Source of the DNA: Glutinoglossum americanum
Lineage: Eukaryota > Ascomycota > Geoglossomycetes > Geoglossales > Geoglossaceae
Assembly: GCA_020080175.1 (NCBI GenBank)
Contig: JAGHQL010000099.1
Location: 31,142 to 95,141, forward strand
Reading direction: 5' to 3'
DNA: 64,000 bases
Position numbers and translations under genes: made by a program. Shown piece after piece: positions 24,715 through 35,280 of this stretch. The notes under the pieces were generated by a model. It was given only the letters and a program-made list of their open reading frames with translations, searched no databases and had not been told where the DNA came from. The stretch's first letter is position 1; each line of letters opens with the position of its first letter.

Positions 24715-25364
24715 CTAGCCCTCAAGTTCAGCGTAGAATCTATGACCGTCTTCATTAGGGTCTAATCGAGAGTGTTGGTGCGATTCATCGTCGCCGTCGC
24801 TGTCGTTGATATTGCCGTTATTCCCGCGTATGGGCACCAGCTCAGTGCTCGGATCGGCTACTGTGATAATACGCCAACGTAAGCCATTGTCGCCTATTCC
24901 ATACACACATCAAATACCAGTTGAAAAGAAAAGGATTCAATTAGAATCTCAAACTCACATTCCACGATCCCCCTGCTCCACCGCCTTCGTCCCTGTAACC
25001 AAGTCGCGAACCCAAGCACTATAGTCAATGCGCCGATTATGATGCCGAAGATGCTGAAGATCATAGAATTATGTGGCGGGTCGGAACGAGGAGGAAGAGG
25101 TGGTGGTACGCGGGCTAGAGTATATTTTTTTTTATTAGCTCGGCAATTACTTCTAAAGGATTCTTATTATTGCAAGTGTGGAGGGGAGGGGAGAATATTT
25201 TGCTCTGGTGGTGTAAACATTGTTGGTTGATAAATAATTATTTTCCGACCGATCGGAGGCCTAAAAAGTCTATTTGGAATAACGTCTTGAATTCTCCGGA
25301 AGCATAAACGAAAGCGAGACTCGGCAGCGAAAGTTGCAAACTTACCCATGTGGTTCGTAAACAT
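24715..25364 (-). CDS. Small single-span membrane protein, paralogue 1 of 5 (106 aa)
   Basis: Model is complement(25346..25364, 24959..25114, 24715..24860), three exons in frame (phases 1 and 1). The protein begins MFTNHMARV, then a Pro-rich stretch (PPPLPPRSDPP), one helix (IFSIFGIIIGALTIVLGF), a basic stop-transfer QGRRRW, and an acidic tail ending YAELEG. Exon 1 codes for six residues plus one base, exon 2 for the N-terminal segment and helix, exon 3 for the tail. The same architecture recurs at 26363, 31796, 33309 and 34786. By the positive-inside rule the N-terminal segment faces outside or the lumen. Function is unknown. This and copy 2 are the more diverged members. Confidence 0.68.
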
Positions 25365-26362
25365 CGCTAATCGTGTCTAGGTAGATAGATAAGTAATGTT
25401 AAATAGTGTTGCTTTGGCTGCGTGTGCAAGTGGTTGTATATACTTGAGTAGGCGAGGGAACACGCGGGTGGCGGTTGGCGAAAGTGTGTGATGATTCCTG
25501 GAGCGGCAACTACTAGTTGCCTGAATTGATTGGGGTCGAAGCCTCAAGCTTGTTCGACGACACTAAACAAAATAATTTGATCGGAATGATTCCCGACCTA
25601 ATAATCTCTGCGCCTAGTGATTCACGTTGTAGCCCTAGGATCTGCGTTGTAGCCCTAGGATCTGCGTTCAGTTCTGTGTGGAATGGGAGAGGAGTTTAAG
25701 TACTTGATTCCCAGCATGAGGAGTCTATATTGCATGTTCGGGCACATAGCCGCTTTGGTAATGAGATTAACTGATTGTCGTAGATCCGCTATCCGAAGTT
25801 TCGGGGGCAATTCGGCCGTGCGTACTATGTGGTCTAAGGCAAGGCACCCGCTTTAACACCTCATTTGTGCAGGGATATATCGCCGCTTTCAGAACTTTAG
25901 GCGAAGCGGTTCCTCGTCCTCCATGCTTCATGGTAAAGGAGGAAGCCACACTACATGCCACCCACATTGCCTCTGACGATCCACATTGCATCCCTCTTGA
26001 GAAGGCTCTGCTAATGCCACGTGATACAGAAACCGTGGAGTCTCCGTGATATGTAGTTCCGACTAGGGACCGCACCCATCCGAACTGCGCTTCTAGAAAG
26101 ACGAGCCGGTAGCTAAACTTCTAGACAATATGCAGAAACATACCAAGGGCGGTAATAGCCCAAAGGAAAAGAAGCGGTAACACTGTTCTCGGGAGAATAC
26201 AGACGGATATGTATCGGGAGCCATCTCCAGAAATCGCCCTGATTTAGGATATCCATTTTGCCACCTTCACACCGTCAACACGATCAAGCGCGAAAGGGGT
26301 GGGAAAAAAGGTAAAAAATAAACCCCAAACCCCAAGGGGAAAAAAAGAAATTTACACAGCCT
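25365..26362. other. Intergenic region between paralogues 1 and 2
   Basis: Includes an exact 20-base tandem duplication (unit CGTTGTAGCCCTAGGATCTG at 25625..25664). Short open frames on both strands near 25767-26075 lack recognisable features. Confidence 0.4.
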
Positions 26363-26813
26363 TCACGCTTCCAGCTCGGCGACATAAAGCCCCTCGTCTA
26401 AGTGGTGTCGATGGTCGCCGTCAATACCCCGCATCCTCACAAGCGCCATTAAATCCACTACTCGCCCAAAAAAAAAAAAGCTCCCAAATCAGTCATCTCT
26501 ACACGGCACACACGAAAAGGTAGTAATTCCAAGAGCTAGATAACTCACCGTGCTCCCTCCCTATTATCCTCAACCCCCTCGGGTGACGGCGACGGCCCTG
26601 TATCAGCATCCCAACGGCCAAAACAATAGACAGGGCGCCAACGATGAGGCTGAGGACGCCGAAGACGATCGTAGTAGTAGTGCTTGTATCCGCAAGTGAA
26701 CGTGTTTGCAACGATAACCCTACGCGAGAGGATTTATTAGTTTTCAGATATACATGGTTTCTTTCTGGACCAAGGGATTTTTTTTTACCTCTGCGAGCTG
26801 GCGGGACGAACAT
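26363..26813 (-). CDS. Small single-span membrane protein, paralogue 2 of 5 (96 aa)
   Basis: Model is complement(26789..26813, 26549..26719, 26363..26457); all joins keep frame in the same phases as the other copies. It starts MFVPPARRG, then a Thr/Ser segment built on repeated ACT codons (SLADTSTTTT), the helix IVFGVLSLIVGALSIVLAV, the basic QGRRRHPRG, and a tail ending YVAELEA. The helix pattern I-F-G-x5-G-x-L-S/T-x-V-L and the ELE ending identify it as the same family as paralogue 1. No signal peptide is seen ahead of the helix. Confidence 0.68.
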
Positions 26814-27694
26814 GATAACTGCGAATGAAGGCGAACGGGTAAGGTAATTGGTGTTTTCTTTGCGTTGCGGGTTTCGCGGTGATGTCTCGATGGCCACCTC
26901 CCACTGCGGGCGCATCGTACATTTTATAAGGATGAGAAAGCGAGGGACCAGAGCCCGGTCTCCAGCTTTGCCGACGGGCGTAGTTTCTTCCCTCCATACG
27001 ATGGCCGAAATTGTCCTAAAGAGGTAATCGTCCCACACAGAACAGTTGCAGGGATCAAGCCGATTTTACGAGTAAAACAACTCTTCAGCTTACAAGCCAA
27101 GATACGTTGGTGGCAAAGCGCAGCGTGTGGCTGGACAAGTCATCCCCCAGAACTACGGCGAAAAGTTGTCTTAAAAGGTATTGATTGATTGGGTCGGCTA
27201 GTAAGGGTGGTGCGGAGGGCAAAGGATTGAAATTTGTTTTTTTTTACTATGCAGGGGCGCGTGGCATAGTAGCGTACGTACATAGCTCTACACCGAGCGG
27301 GTGGTAAAGTGGGACGTTAAGAGATTGCTGAGGATACGGTCATCAAGTAGTTCGCGATCAACATTAACCGGTGCTGCGAAACCCTCCTGGCTACATCATC
27401 CCCTCTATCGATTCGTCATGCCGCTGCAGATGCACGCACACCTCTACCGACCTGCAGAAAGTACAGCAATGGGAAAGAACATGATAGGAGAATCGGCGGC
27501 GATGGCAAGCGGGAGACGGACGTAAGGTTAACTAGCGTATGGGAGGTTGAGTTGTAGCAGCGAATGTTGAAGCGAAAAGACAGTTGGATCGCTAGCCCGT
27601 CCACTGCTGGAGAAGAAGTACGGTACCAGAAATTTTGTTTTGCAACGCTCAAGCCTCCGCTCGAACAGTGCCTATAAAATCCTTAGACTCGTAG
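26814..27694. other. Intergenic region, no gene seen
   Basis: No supported gene; probably the promoter of paralogue 2 and the 3' flank of the zinc-finger gene. Confidence 0.4.
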
Positions 27695-29488
27695 TCAACT
27701 CACCCGACACCTAGCCCGCTCAGGCCTCGGCTCATTTGGGTGCTGTTTCTTCCAATGTGGTTTTATGTTAGAAAACCTAGTAAACGACCGAGGGCAGTAG
27801 GGACAAAGGAATAGATTCTTTTCGCCGTGCCGTTCCTGACGGTGTCTGTTTAGGTTCATTTCCACCCATTTCGGCTTGTCTGCTTTGCCAGAGATTATCT
27901 TTCCGCAGATGTCGCAGCCCACCTCTATGACCGACTGTAGCGGTGGAGTCTGACTTGGGCTGTGGTTCATAAGTGGCTCGGGAGGTGAGATGCTTTGTTG
28001 GTTTACGGGAAGCGGTTCTATTCGTTCGCCGATGTTATAAAATAGACTAGATATCGGTTTGTCAGAACATTGTGCATGCGGCACTCAAGATACCGGTAAG
28101 TAAAACTTACCCCTTCTCAGGCGGGTCACTGCCGTAGCCGCGAAGAGACAGGCGTGGTGAGTTAGAGTAGTAACCAGGGTCAGGAGACTCGGAGGTGTTC
28201 CCGCTACTACTGTAGCTGACAATTGGCGAATATACGACAATGTCGTAGTCGGCTTTCCAAGGCCAGCCTGCCGGATTGGCGTTCTCCATGCTGGCGGTTT
28301 CGCGGGGTGTGGGTGAAGAGGGGAACTGGCACCAATGAATGACGGCCTGACCCAAGAAGTTTCCTCCGTAACCGCCACCTGCGACAGGCTGCTGGTTGGC
28401 CATAAGCATGGGATAGCAGGACGCCATAGAGCCTTGGGCGGTGGGGTTGTCGGAGTATGAGCCCATGTGATAGACTTCCAGCATATCTTGGTAGTCTATT
28501 CCAAGAGCGTTTTGGCCTACGATAGCCTGAGCGAGATTAGCCTGAGCACCACCGAAGCCTAGATCACAAACTAGGCTTAGTGATCCACAGCCACAATAGC
28601 CCAATGTCCAACTAATGTCGTTCGTGGCGGAGATATTAGAGGTGGGGTTGATACTGTCTACAAGACAGGTGACGTTGGGTTGCCAATACTCGGCTTCGTC
28701 GGAATTCACGGCAGCCTTTAGGGGCAGGCCGTGTGATGGGCAAACAAAGCAGTCCTATAGCTCAGTCAGCGAGGTGCCTCCGAGCTCGAAAAGGTAACTA
28801 GCATCTTGTTTCTGCCAGGTAGGGCGACCATCCAGCAGCTGAGCGGATCGGGGCTCACTCCCAAGCGACGCGGAGTTATTTTCCATCGGATAGTTATTGA
28901 CCGAGGTCATATCGTAATTAGTTGATGCCGTCAGTTCGTCGAGCGATGTCGCTTCGTTACTGAAAGGGCTGTCACAAGAGACAGATCTAGACTTGTGAAA
29001 GGTCTTGAACAGCCGGCGAAGCCCCTTTCCTCTCTCGCGAATTCCCTTTTGCGAGGTCTCTCAAATCGAAGACGCGGGATTGCCTAGTGTTATCTCGCTT
29101 TGCGAAGTAACAGAGGACGTGGCAGGTAGATCGCCCACCTCTTTTTCAAGGCTAGGTGAAGAGAGTGGTCAACCTCTATTCTGGGACGGTAGCAGGTACG
29201 GTATAATCCTGGGTCCCGATTCCGCTGAAAGCTCAAAAGCGCCTTGGCCACGGCACTCGATACAGATGGAAGTAGGTCCGCCCGCGAGGGTATCACCGCC
29301 AGCCTTCGAAGCCGTCTTCTTCCAGAACCTAGTGCACAGCATAAAATGCGCGAGGGGGGAACGGATTAAGCACCAATCTTGAAGGTGCAGACAAGAATGC
29401 CAGGGGCGTATCACAAATGTCGGTATAGCAGGAGGGGGACAGTGTTCGTAATGGAAAGAAAGCGCCGCGGTGACCAGCGGATTTAAAA
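27695..29488 (-). pseudogene. C2H2 zinc-finger gene with three in-frame stops
   Basis: One minus-strand frame runs from about 29488 to 28111 and is interrupted by only three stops: TGA 29169..29171, TGA 29061..29063 and TAG 28755..28757. It splices cleanly (GTAAGT ... CTAG) to 27695..28046. The last exon has two adjacent C2H2 fingers: CDICG with a long spacer to HRQERH, then CPYCPRSF to HWKKQH, as in fungal zinc-finger regulators. The upstream part is Ser/Asn/Asp-rich, like a regulatory region. Each stop is one transition from a sense codon (CAG or CGA/TGG). I read it as a recently inactivated transcription factor. Undetected introns could remove the TGAs; I found no in-frame donor that removes the TAG. 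Confidence 0.62.
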
Positions 29489-31795
29489 GTCAGAGTAGGT
29501 AGACCAACACCCCAGTGTAGACCCGAAGGGCAAGAAGGGGCAGATGACCTCTCAGGTAGCTATCCCGTAGATGTGCCCGCAGTCGGAGTCTAGATGCGAA
29601 CAAGGCCATTCGATAGCATTGTTACATGCAATAAGGCAGTCATGTCGTAGCAGAAGCGGTGACGCTGACCCAACCCCCAATTGGGTTGGAAGGACTAGAG
29701 GCCGATGGGAAAATTATCCACACGCCACACCACGATAAAAGTGTGATCAACCAACTAATCAGCCAGCGAACCAACCGGCAGACCGAGATAAAGGGTTGGG
29801 TTCAGGGAAGTGGAGGAAATGAATGTCAAGCCCGTGCCCTCTCACACATGCCCTATAACTCCCACGCCATAGATGTGTCCCGTTACACGATACGGCTCAT
29901 GAGCAACTGGTCCGCGGGATAGGGAGAGCCTAGAAGAATATCGGTTTGTGATCCTGAGTTGTCAAAGCGAGAAGCAGGGGAGAGGGCAATAACAGCTCGT
30001 AGTCCTTCCAGAGATCGATGTCAGCGATCGATGTCAGACTAACAAATAAAGCAGGTTCGTGCGTTGGGCGGTGGCCACACGGGAACTCGGCCGAGATTCC
30101 TCCTAAACCCAAAGGACGATTTGTTAACAAAGCAAAGCGGATAATTCTTTTGCGATACATGCTACTCACATGTTGCTCCGGTCCCTTGCAAACCGAGTAG
30201 GTCCAGTATTTGTTGTGGTATGGGGCTGCCACAGGTTGACTAAGTCTAACTTGTTAAAATTCCAGGTCAGAGCAGACACCGGATGTGGTGCGAATTACCA
30301 CATCCTAGATAGCGCTGAAAAAGCTCCAGTTTCCGGCCAGAGTCCGAGGAAAGCGTCGACGTGGGCGAAAGGATGAAAAGAATGAGGGGATCTAACTCCT
30401 TAATTATATTCTTCCTATTCTAACTTCACGATATCGGCCGAAGGACATCGCCCAGCCCTTAGTACAATATCCCTTACTCACGTTGATTGAAGGCGCACCC
30501 CAAGGTTGAATTCTATGATTTAAGCAATCAGTATAGGTAGCCTAGCTCCCGGCGCCCTTTTTTTGATACTCCAAAGGACTCGCATAAATGAACCAGTAGG
30601 GTGTCTCTAAAGAGCATCAGCCTCGTTTCTCGAGGCGGTGTGCGGAGTCCTGTAGAGTCTACACCGACCTCGGTACAGAAGATGCAGCCTATGCTTCCAC
30701 GTAATGCCTTCTAGAGTAAATTCGCTGAAGATCTCCCGAGGCAAAGAAAAGAAAAGAGGCAAACAACACGGGGTTCATCGGTGGTGTTCGCAACGAGTCG
30801 TTGCACTTGTACATAGGGTGTAGAGGAGACTCTCTACACACCGGTGTTCCCACGCGGGTCCGCACGGACGCTACAGGGGTATTTTGTATGGAAGAAAAAG
30901 TCTCTGCTCCCTATCCTCCAAGTACGTAGGGAAAGAACGATCTAGAGGGGCAGATAATGGGAAATGCCAACAATAATAGGGCAAGAAAGTAAATAGTGAT
31001 GTAGGTATAGCCCAAAAAGCTTTAGGAAAGTAGAAATAAAATAATTGTTCGTTGAAGCATAACATCCCTACCGACAAGGAATAATCCTTGCCGCAAAAGA
31101 CCACCCCTATCAGCTTGATAGGAGAAGCGGTAGACAAATGCTAAAATATGTTAATTCTCATACTAGCAGCCAAAAAGAAAGGGGGTGTCCCCTTTATGGA
31201 GATCCAGCCCTGATAATCATCGAGTCTTATCTGCGGGGTGATATATTCGTAGCCGGTTGGCCAGGAGGCCTATTGAGCGAAGGATAAAGCCGAAGTTATC
31301 CACCGGCTGTTTGGCTCAGGATTGCAACCTTAGCTTTTATGGAGAAGTAGCTCCGTCGTTGAAAAAGAGTGGGAAGATAATTTTTCGGGAGTTGCAAGAA
31401 TTCTAAAATGATTTTTTATACGCTTGTATACGCATTTCTGAGTACTGGGCAAAGAGTATTCTGCGCTAAGCCTAATACTGGAGTTGAACCGTTCGAATCA
31501 CGTGATTACGCGATGGACAATGATATAACCTTGCTAGAGAGCGACTTCAGGTCACAGAGGCACTGGCTTAGAAGGCATATGTAACTAACTAACAGCAACA
31601 AAGGGTGGGCTAGGATGCCCAAATCTCAACTCAGGAGGCACGAACAGAGCTCGTTTTACCTTGAAGAACGTCCTTTTTACACCATGTATACTCGTACAAC
31701 GCCATCCAACGACTCCTGAGAAGGGATAGACACGAACCAACCCAATAAAATAAAACTAAAAAATCCATATCCCTATATCCTATCCCCCACTCCCT
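29489..31795. other. Long non-coding spacer
   Basis: About 2.3 kb without a supported gene. It contains small duplications (GATCGATGTCAG twice at 30014-30036), a near-palindrome CCAACCCCCAATTGGGTTGG near 29670, and decayed-looking sequence. Confidence 0.4.
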
Positions 31796-32410
31796 TCACG
31801 CCTCTAGCTCGAACCTCCCTGCAGAATACCGACCACCAATTCCACTCAACCCCATAAACGTCCAAGGGTCCACTACCGAAAAAAGAACCAAAAAACAATC
31901 AGCCTTCTGATCCCGGGTTACACAAATAAAACAAAATGGAAAAAATAAGAAATAAAAAATCCAGAGCATCTACTCCGTATATTACTCACCAATCCTCCTC
32001 ATCCACATCCCAATTACCATCAAGACGGTAGTTAGTATACCAATAACGACGCCGGAAACGCCAAAGATGATGGAGATGTTGTTGTCATTCGGTGATCCTC
32101 CTACATAAAAAAAAAGGGAGTTGAGAAAAACGGTTAGTATTATTAATTACTTTATTACTTCGGGATGGACGGAGGACTAGGGTTTGTCAGATAGGCCGGT
32201 GTTAGGGGGACGAACCCGTGTTAGGCAGTGGCGATGAGATAAGCATAGCGATGTCGCTCTCTCCGTTTTTATTTTTATTTTTACTTAAATTTTTTATTTT
32301 ATTCCTGCTGAATAAGAAGCGGGGGAGAGTATAAGAGTAAAAGAGTAAGGTTAACTGAATTGTTCGACTTTATATCATTGTTTCAGTGTTTAGCCGTCGG
32401 GCCAGGTCCT
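31470..32410. repeat. Tandem duplication unit A (contains paralogue 3)
   Basis: Aligned by eye with 33045-33960 and 34465-35280. The flank downstream of the gene shares blocks such as CACGTGATTA, AGAGGCACTGGCTTAGAAGG and the CTTTTTACACC region. The far side shares a stretch reading TAACTGAATTGTTCGACTTT with unit B. Similarity covers gene and flanks, so whole segments were duplicated. Confidence 0.65.
31796..32246 (-). CDS. Small single-span membrane protein, paralogue 3 of 5 (72 aa)
   Basis: Model is complement(32216..32246, 31990..32100, 31796..31872); frames join. It starts MLISSPLPNTGGSP, has the shortest N-terminal segment of the family (SPNDNN), then the helix ISIIFGVSGVVIGILTTVLM, a basic WMRRI, and a tail with the shared block DPW-FMGLSG and the end GRFELEA. 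The exon 1 donor is the unusual GTTCGT, also used by paralogues 4 and 5. It is a close relative of paralogue 4. Confidence 0.68.
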
Positions 32411-33044
32411 TACATTCTCTCACCAGCCGTGGGTTTTTAAGCCGTTAGTCGGCGCTGCGGAGACAACAGGTTAGCGAAGTAGTGGGTGACAAGGGTGCCG
32501 AGCTTAGAGCGAAGCTATTATGCGGATATCATTCTAGCTTCGCCTTAACTCTGCCGCAATGTGACACCCACGCTCTCACTTGTCGGTGTGAGTTATCCTA
32601 GCTGTTGCTGCGGCGGGGGGGGGGTCAGGAATGAAGGAGGATGGGAGGGGTTACGAAAGGAGTTGGGAGGGGTTAGGAAAAACGGTGACGAAAGAGGTGG
32701 AAGGGGTTGGGAGGGGTGGGAGGGGTAAACAAGGTGGGCGGAGTAGCGGTTTGTAGGGGATGACGGTGGTACGAACTTTGTGCGGAGATCACTCTAGCCT
32801 TGTTCTAATTCTATAGTACGCAATGAAACTGCCTTGTTGGTTGGGTTGGTCATTGAAGAAAAACGAACCTTAGCTGGTGTGGCGGCCTCCAGAGGATCTA
32901 ACCACCTCGGCACTTTTGGCAGGGATTGGGGATCCGGGCTACCCTAACCCTGTAGATAGAACCAAAAGAAAATTTTAAAAATTTCAATAGGTGCCTTAGG
33001 TTACATGCCCCTAAACATGCTCGGTAAGCCGATACAAAATAACC
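32411..33044. other. Spacer between duplication units, with a G-rich tract
   Basis: 32612-32735 is a purine-rich minisatellite-like run of GGGAGGGGTT-type units on the plus strand. The sequence near 32520-32565 is loosely repeated at 32780-32825. No gene seen. Confidence 0.45.
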
Positions 33045-33960
33045 TAATACTACGGTTGAATCGTAGGATCGCGTGATTATACACTGTAGAGATATTCCAA
33101 GTAATGTTTTCTAGAGAGTGATTTCAAGCCACAGCGGCCCTAGCCTAAAAGATACGTGTAACAAACAGCAGAGGGTAGGCTAGGGTACTCAAGCCCCAAC
33201 TTAGACGGCGCAAATAGAACCTGTTTCACCTCGAAAACCTCCTTTTTAACACCGTGTATACGTGAACCAACCCAATAAAATAAAACCAAAAACGCATATC
33301 CCTACCCTTCACGCTTCTAATTCAAACCTCCCCGCAGAATACCGACCGTCGCTACCGCTCAACCCCATGAACGCCCAAGGATCCACTACCGAAAAAAAAT
33401 AATCAGCCCTGTGTTCCCGGGCTACACATAATAGAATAGAAAATCCAGAGCATCTGCTCTTTATTTTACTCACCAATCCTCCTCCCCCACATCCCGATTG
33501 CCATCAAGACGATAGTTATTATACCAATAACGACGCCGAAAACGCCAAAGATGATCGAGATGTTGTTGCCCGCGCCGTTGTTGTTGTTGTTGTCGTCGCC
33601 CGGAGAACGCGTGTGGACAGCGTATAGGGATAAGGATAATTTTCCTAGGTGGAAAGAAGTGAAGAAAAAAAAAGTTAGCGTCATTATTATTTTATTATTA
33701 TTTTTTGGGATGGAGGATTGGGGTTTGTGGAGACGAACCCGTGTGGGGCAGCGCTGAGATAAGCATAGCGAAGCACGGTGCGTAGATTGGTTTTTGACCT
33801 TTTTCCGCCAAACGAGTGGGGGGAATGGAACAGAAGAGCGAAAGAGCGAAAGAGCAGAAGAGCAGAAGAGCAGAAGAGCGAAAGAGTAAAAGAGCAAAAG
33901 CTAACTAAATTGTTCGACTTTAGATCGTTGTTCGCTGCGCTGTTTCGATGTTTTGACATT
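33045..33960. repeat. Tandem duplication unit B (contains paralogue 4)
   Basis: Second copy of the segment described for unit A. It includes the gene and both flanks, with point differences and changed microsatellites. A purine repeat (AGAGCRAA units) fills 33826-33900. Confidence 0.65.
33309..33766 (-). CDS. Small single-span membrane protein, paralogue 4 of 5 (91 aa)
   Basis: Model is complement(33739..33766, 33474..33644, 33309..33385), in frame. It starts MLISALPHTGKLSLSLYAV, then an Asp/Asn-rich segment (DDNNNNNGAGNN) written largely as an AAC trinucleotide repeat, the helix ISIIFGVFGVVIGIITIVLM, a basic WGRRI, and a tail ending GRFELEA. Exon 3 is almost the same as in paralogue 3. The difference in length from paralogue 3 lies almost wholly in the N-terminal segment. 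Confidence 0.7.
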
Positions 33961-34005
33961 TGGTCTTCGAGCGCGCTTTTTATACATTCTGGCCGGACAT
34001 GTTGG

Positions 34006-34064
34006 AAATCCCTATCCTGGCTGGCTGGACAGTGTTGGAGATCCCTATCCTGGCTGGCTGGACA
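34006..34064 (+). repeat. Direct tandem repeat of about 30 bases
   Basis: Two near-identical copies of a unit containing CCCTATCCTGGCTGGCTGGA lie head to tail. Confidence 0.8.
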
Positions 34065-34339
34065 GTGTGACAGGGTATTGTGACCATCCTTGTCCGTTTG
34101 TACAACGACTACGTAGGCTCACACCAAACGTATTCGGACTCTCGCTCAGGCACTTACCCCACTAAACTCTAGTTGAAACTCTAGTGAAGCAGCCTTTTGC
34201 TCTCTGCTGCTGTCGCTGCGCATGGAGGGTTATTGGGGCAGCGCGACCCGGCCATTTTTTGGTGTAGAAAGTTGATGGGGTGCCAGGGCTCGCTTAACTA
34301 AATTCTAGTTGAGAGTCCGAATGCTTTTGGTGTGAGCCT

Positions 34340-34465
34340 CCGTAAACCACCTACAGATAAAAATAACGAAAAAAAGCTGAGGGAAAAAAAAGAAAGAGGC
34401 ATGACTTTTCATACAAAAACCAAAGACGGCGACCACCGGAAACATGTGAGGTATATAAAATGATC
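34340..34465. repeat. Repeated segment, also at 36100-36240
   Basis: Both places contain CAGATAAAAATAACGAAAAAAA, then CAAA-GCCAAAGA, then GACCACCGG-AAA and GTGAGGTATATAAAAT in the same order and orientation. The second copy has a G-run insertion. Confidence 0.65.
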
Positions 34466-35280
34466 TAACGCTGTAGTCGAATCGCACAAATCACGTGACT
34501 ATACACTTTGCGTTGTAGAGATATTCCGAATATTTTCCGATGGATATAAGGTTTGCGAGAGAGCGATTTCGAGCCACAGAGGCCCCTGGCTTAGAAGGCC
34601 GCATATAACTAATAGCAACATAGGGCGGTCCAGGATACCTAGATCTCGACTTAAAAGGCATGAATAGAGCCTTGAAGAACCTCTTTTTATACCGCGTGTA
34701 TACCCGCACAACGCCATCCCAAGACCCCCGAGGACGAACCAACCCAACAAACCGAAAAAAAAAAAAAAAAGAGCCCATACACCCTTCACGCTTCCAGTTC
34801 AAACCTCTTCTCAGAATACCAACCTCCACCAAACCCCATAAACGCCCAAGGATCCACTAAATACCGCCCCAAAAAAAAAAAAATCAGTCTTCTTTCCACA
34901 TCCCCCAAAAACTAAAATTAAAATAAAATAATGATAAAAATTCCAGAGCAACTCACCGCCGCCGCTCCTCCGCCTCCACATCCCCACCGCCATCAGCACG
35001 ACGGACAGCACGCCGACGACGACGCCGAATACCCCGAAGATGACCGAGATGTCGTTGCTGCTGCTGCTGCTGCTGCTGCACGTGCTGCTGTTGCTGTCGT
35101 CGTCGTCGCCCAGCGAGCGCGCGCGGATGTCGTAGAGGGACAGGGCTAGTCTTCCTGCTTTTTTTAAAAAAGAAAAGAAGTCAGTATTATTTACCATTAT
35201 CACCATCGATATTATTATTATCATTATCTTTTTCTTTTTTTGTGATTGGACGGGACACGAACCCACGTGCATGGCGAGAG
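34465..35280. repeat. Tandem duplication unit C (contains paralogue 5)
   Basis: Third copy of the unit. The 3' flank matches units A and B over about 300 bases; the far 5' side has diverged or been replaced. Confidence 0.6.
34786..35272 (-). CDS. Small single-span membrane protein, paralogue 5 of 5 (92 aa)
   Basis: Model is complement(35263..35272, 34957..35154, 34786..34856), in frame. The first ATG gives only MHV before the intron. A position matching the start of paralogues 3 and 4 (35347) reads TTG here, so the start may have moved. The N-terminal segment is DDDDSNSSTC followed by a Ser run coded by an AGC repeat. Then come the helix VIFGVFGVVVGVLSVVLMAV, a basic WRRRSGG, and a tail with DPWAFMGFGG ending KRFELEA. 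It has the longest N-terminal segment among the three tandem copies. Confidence 0.66.
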
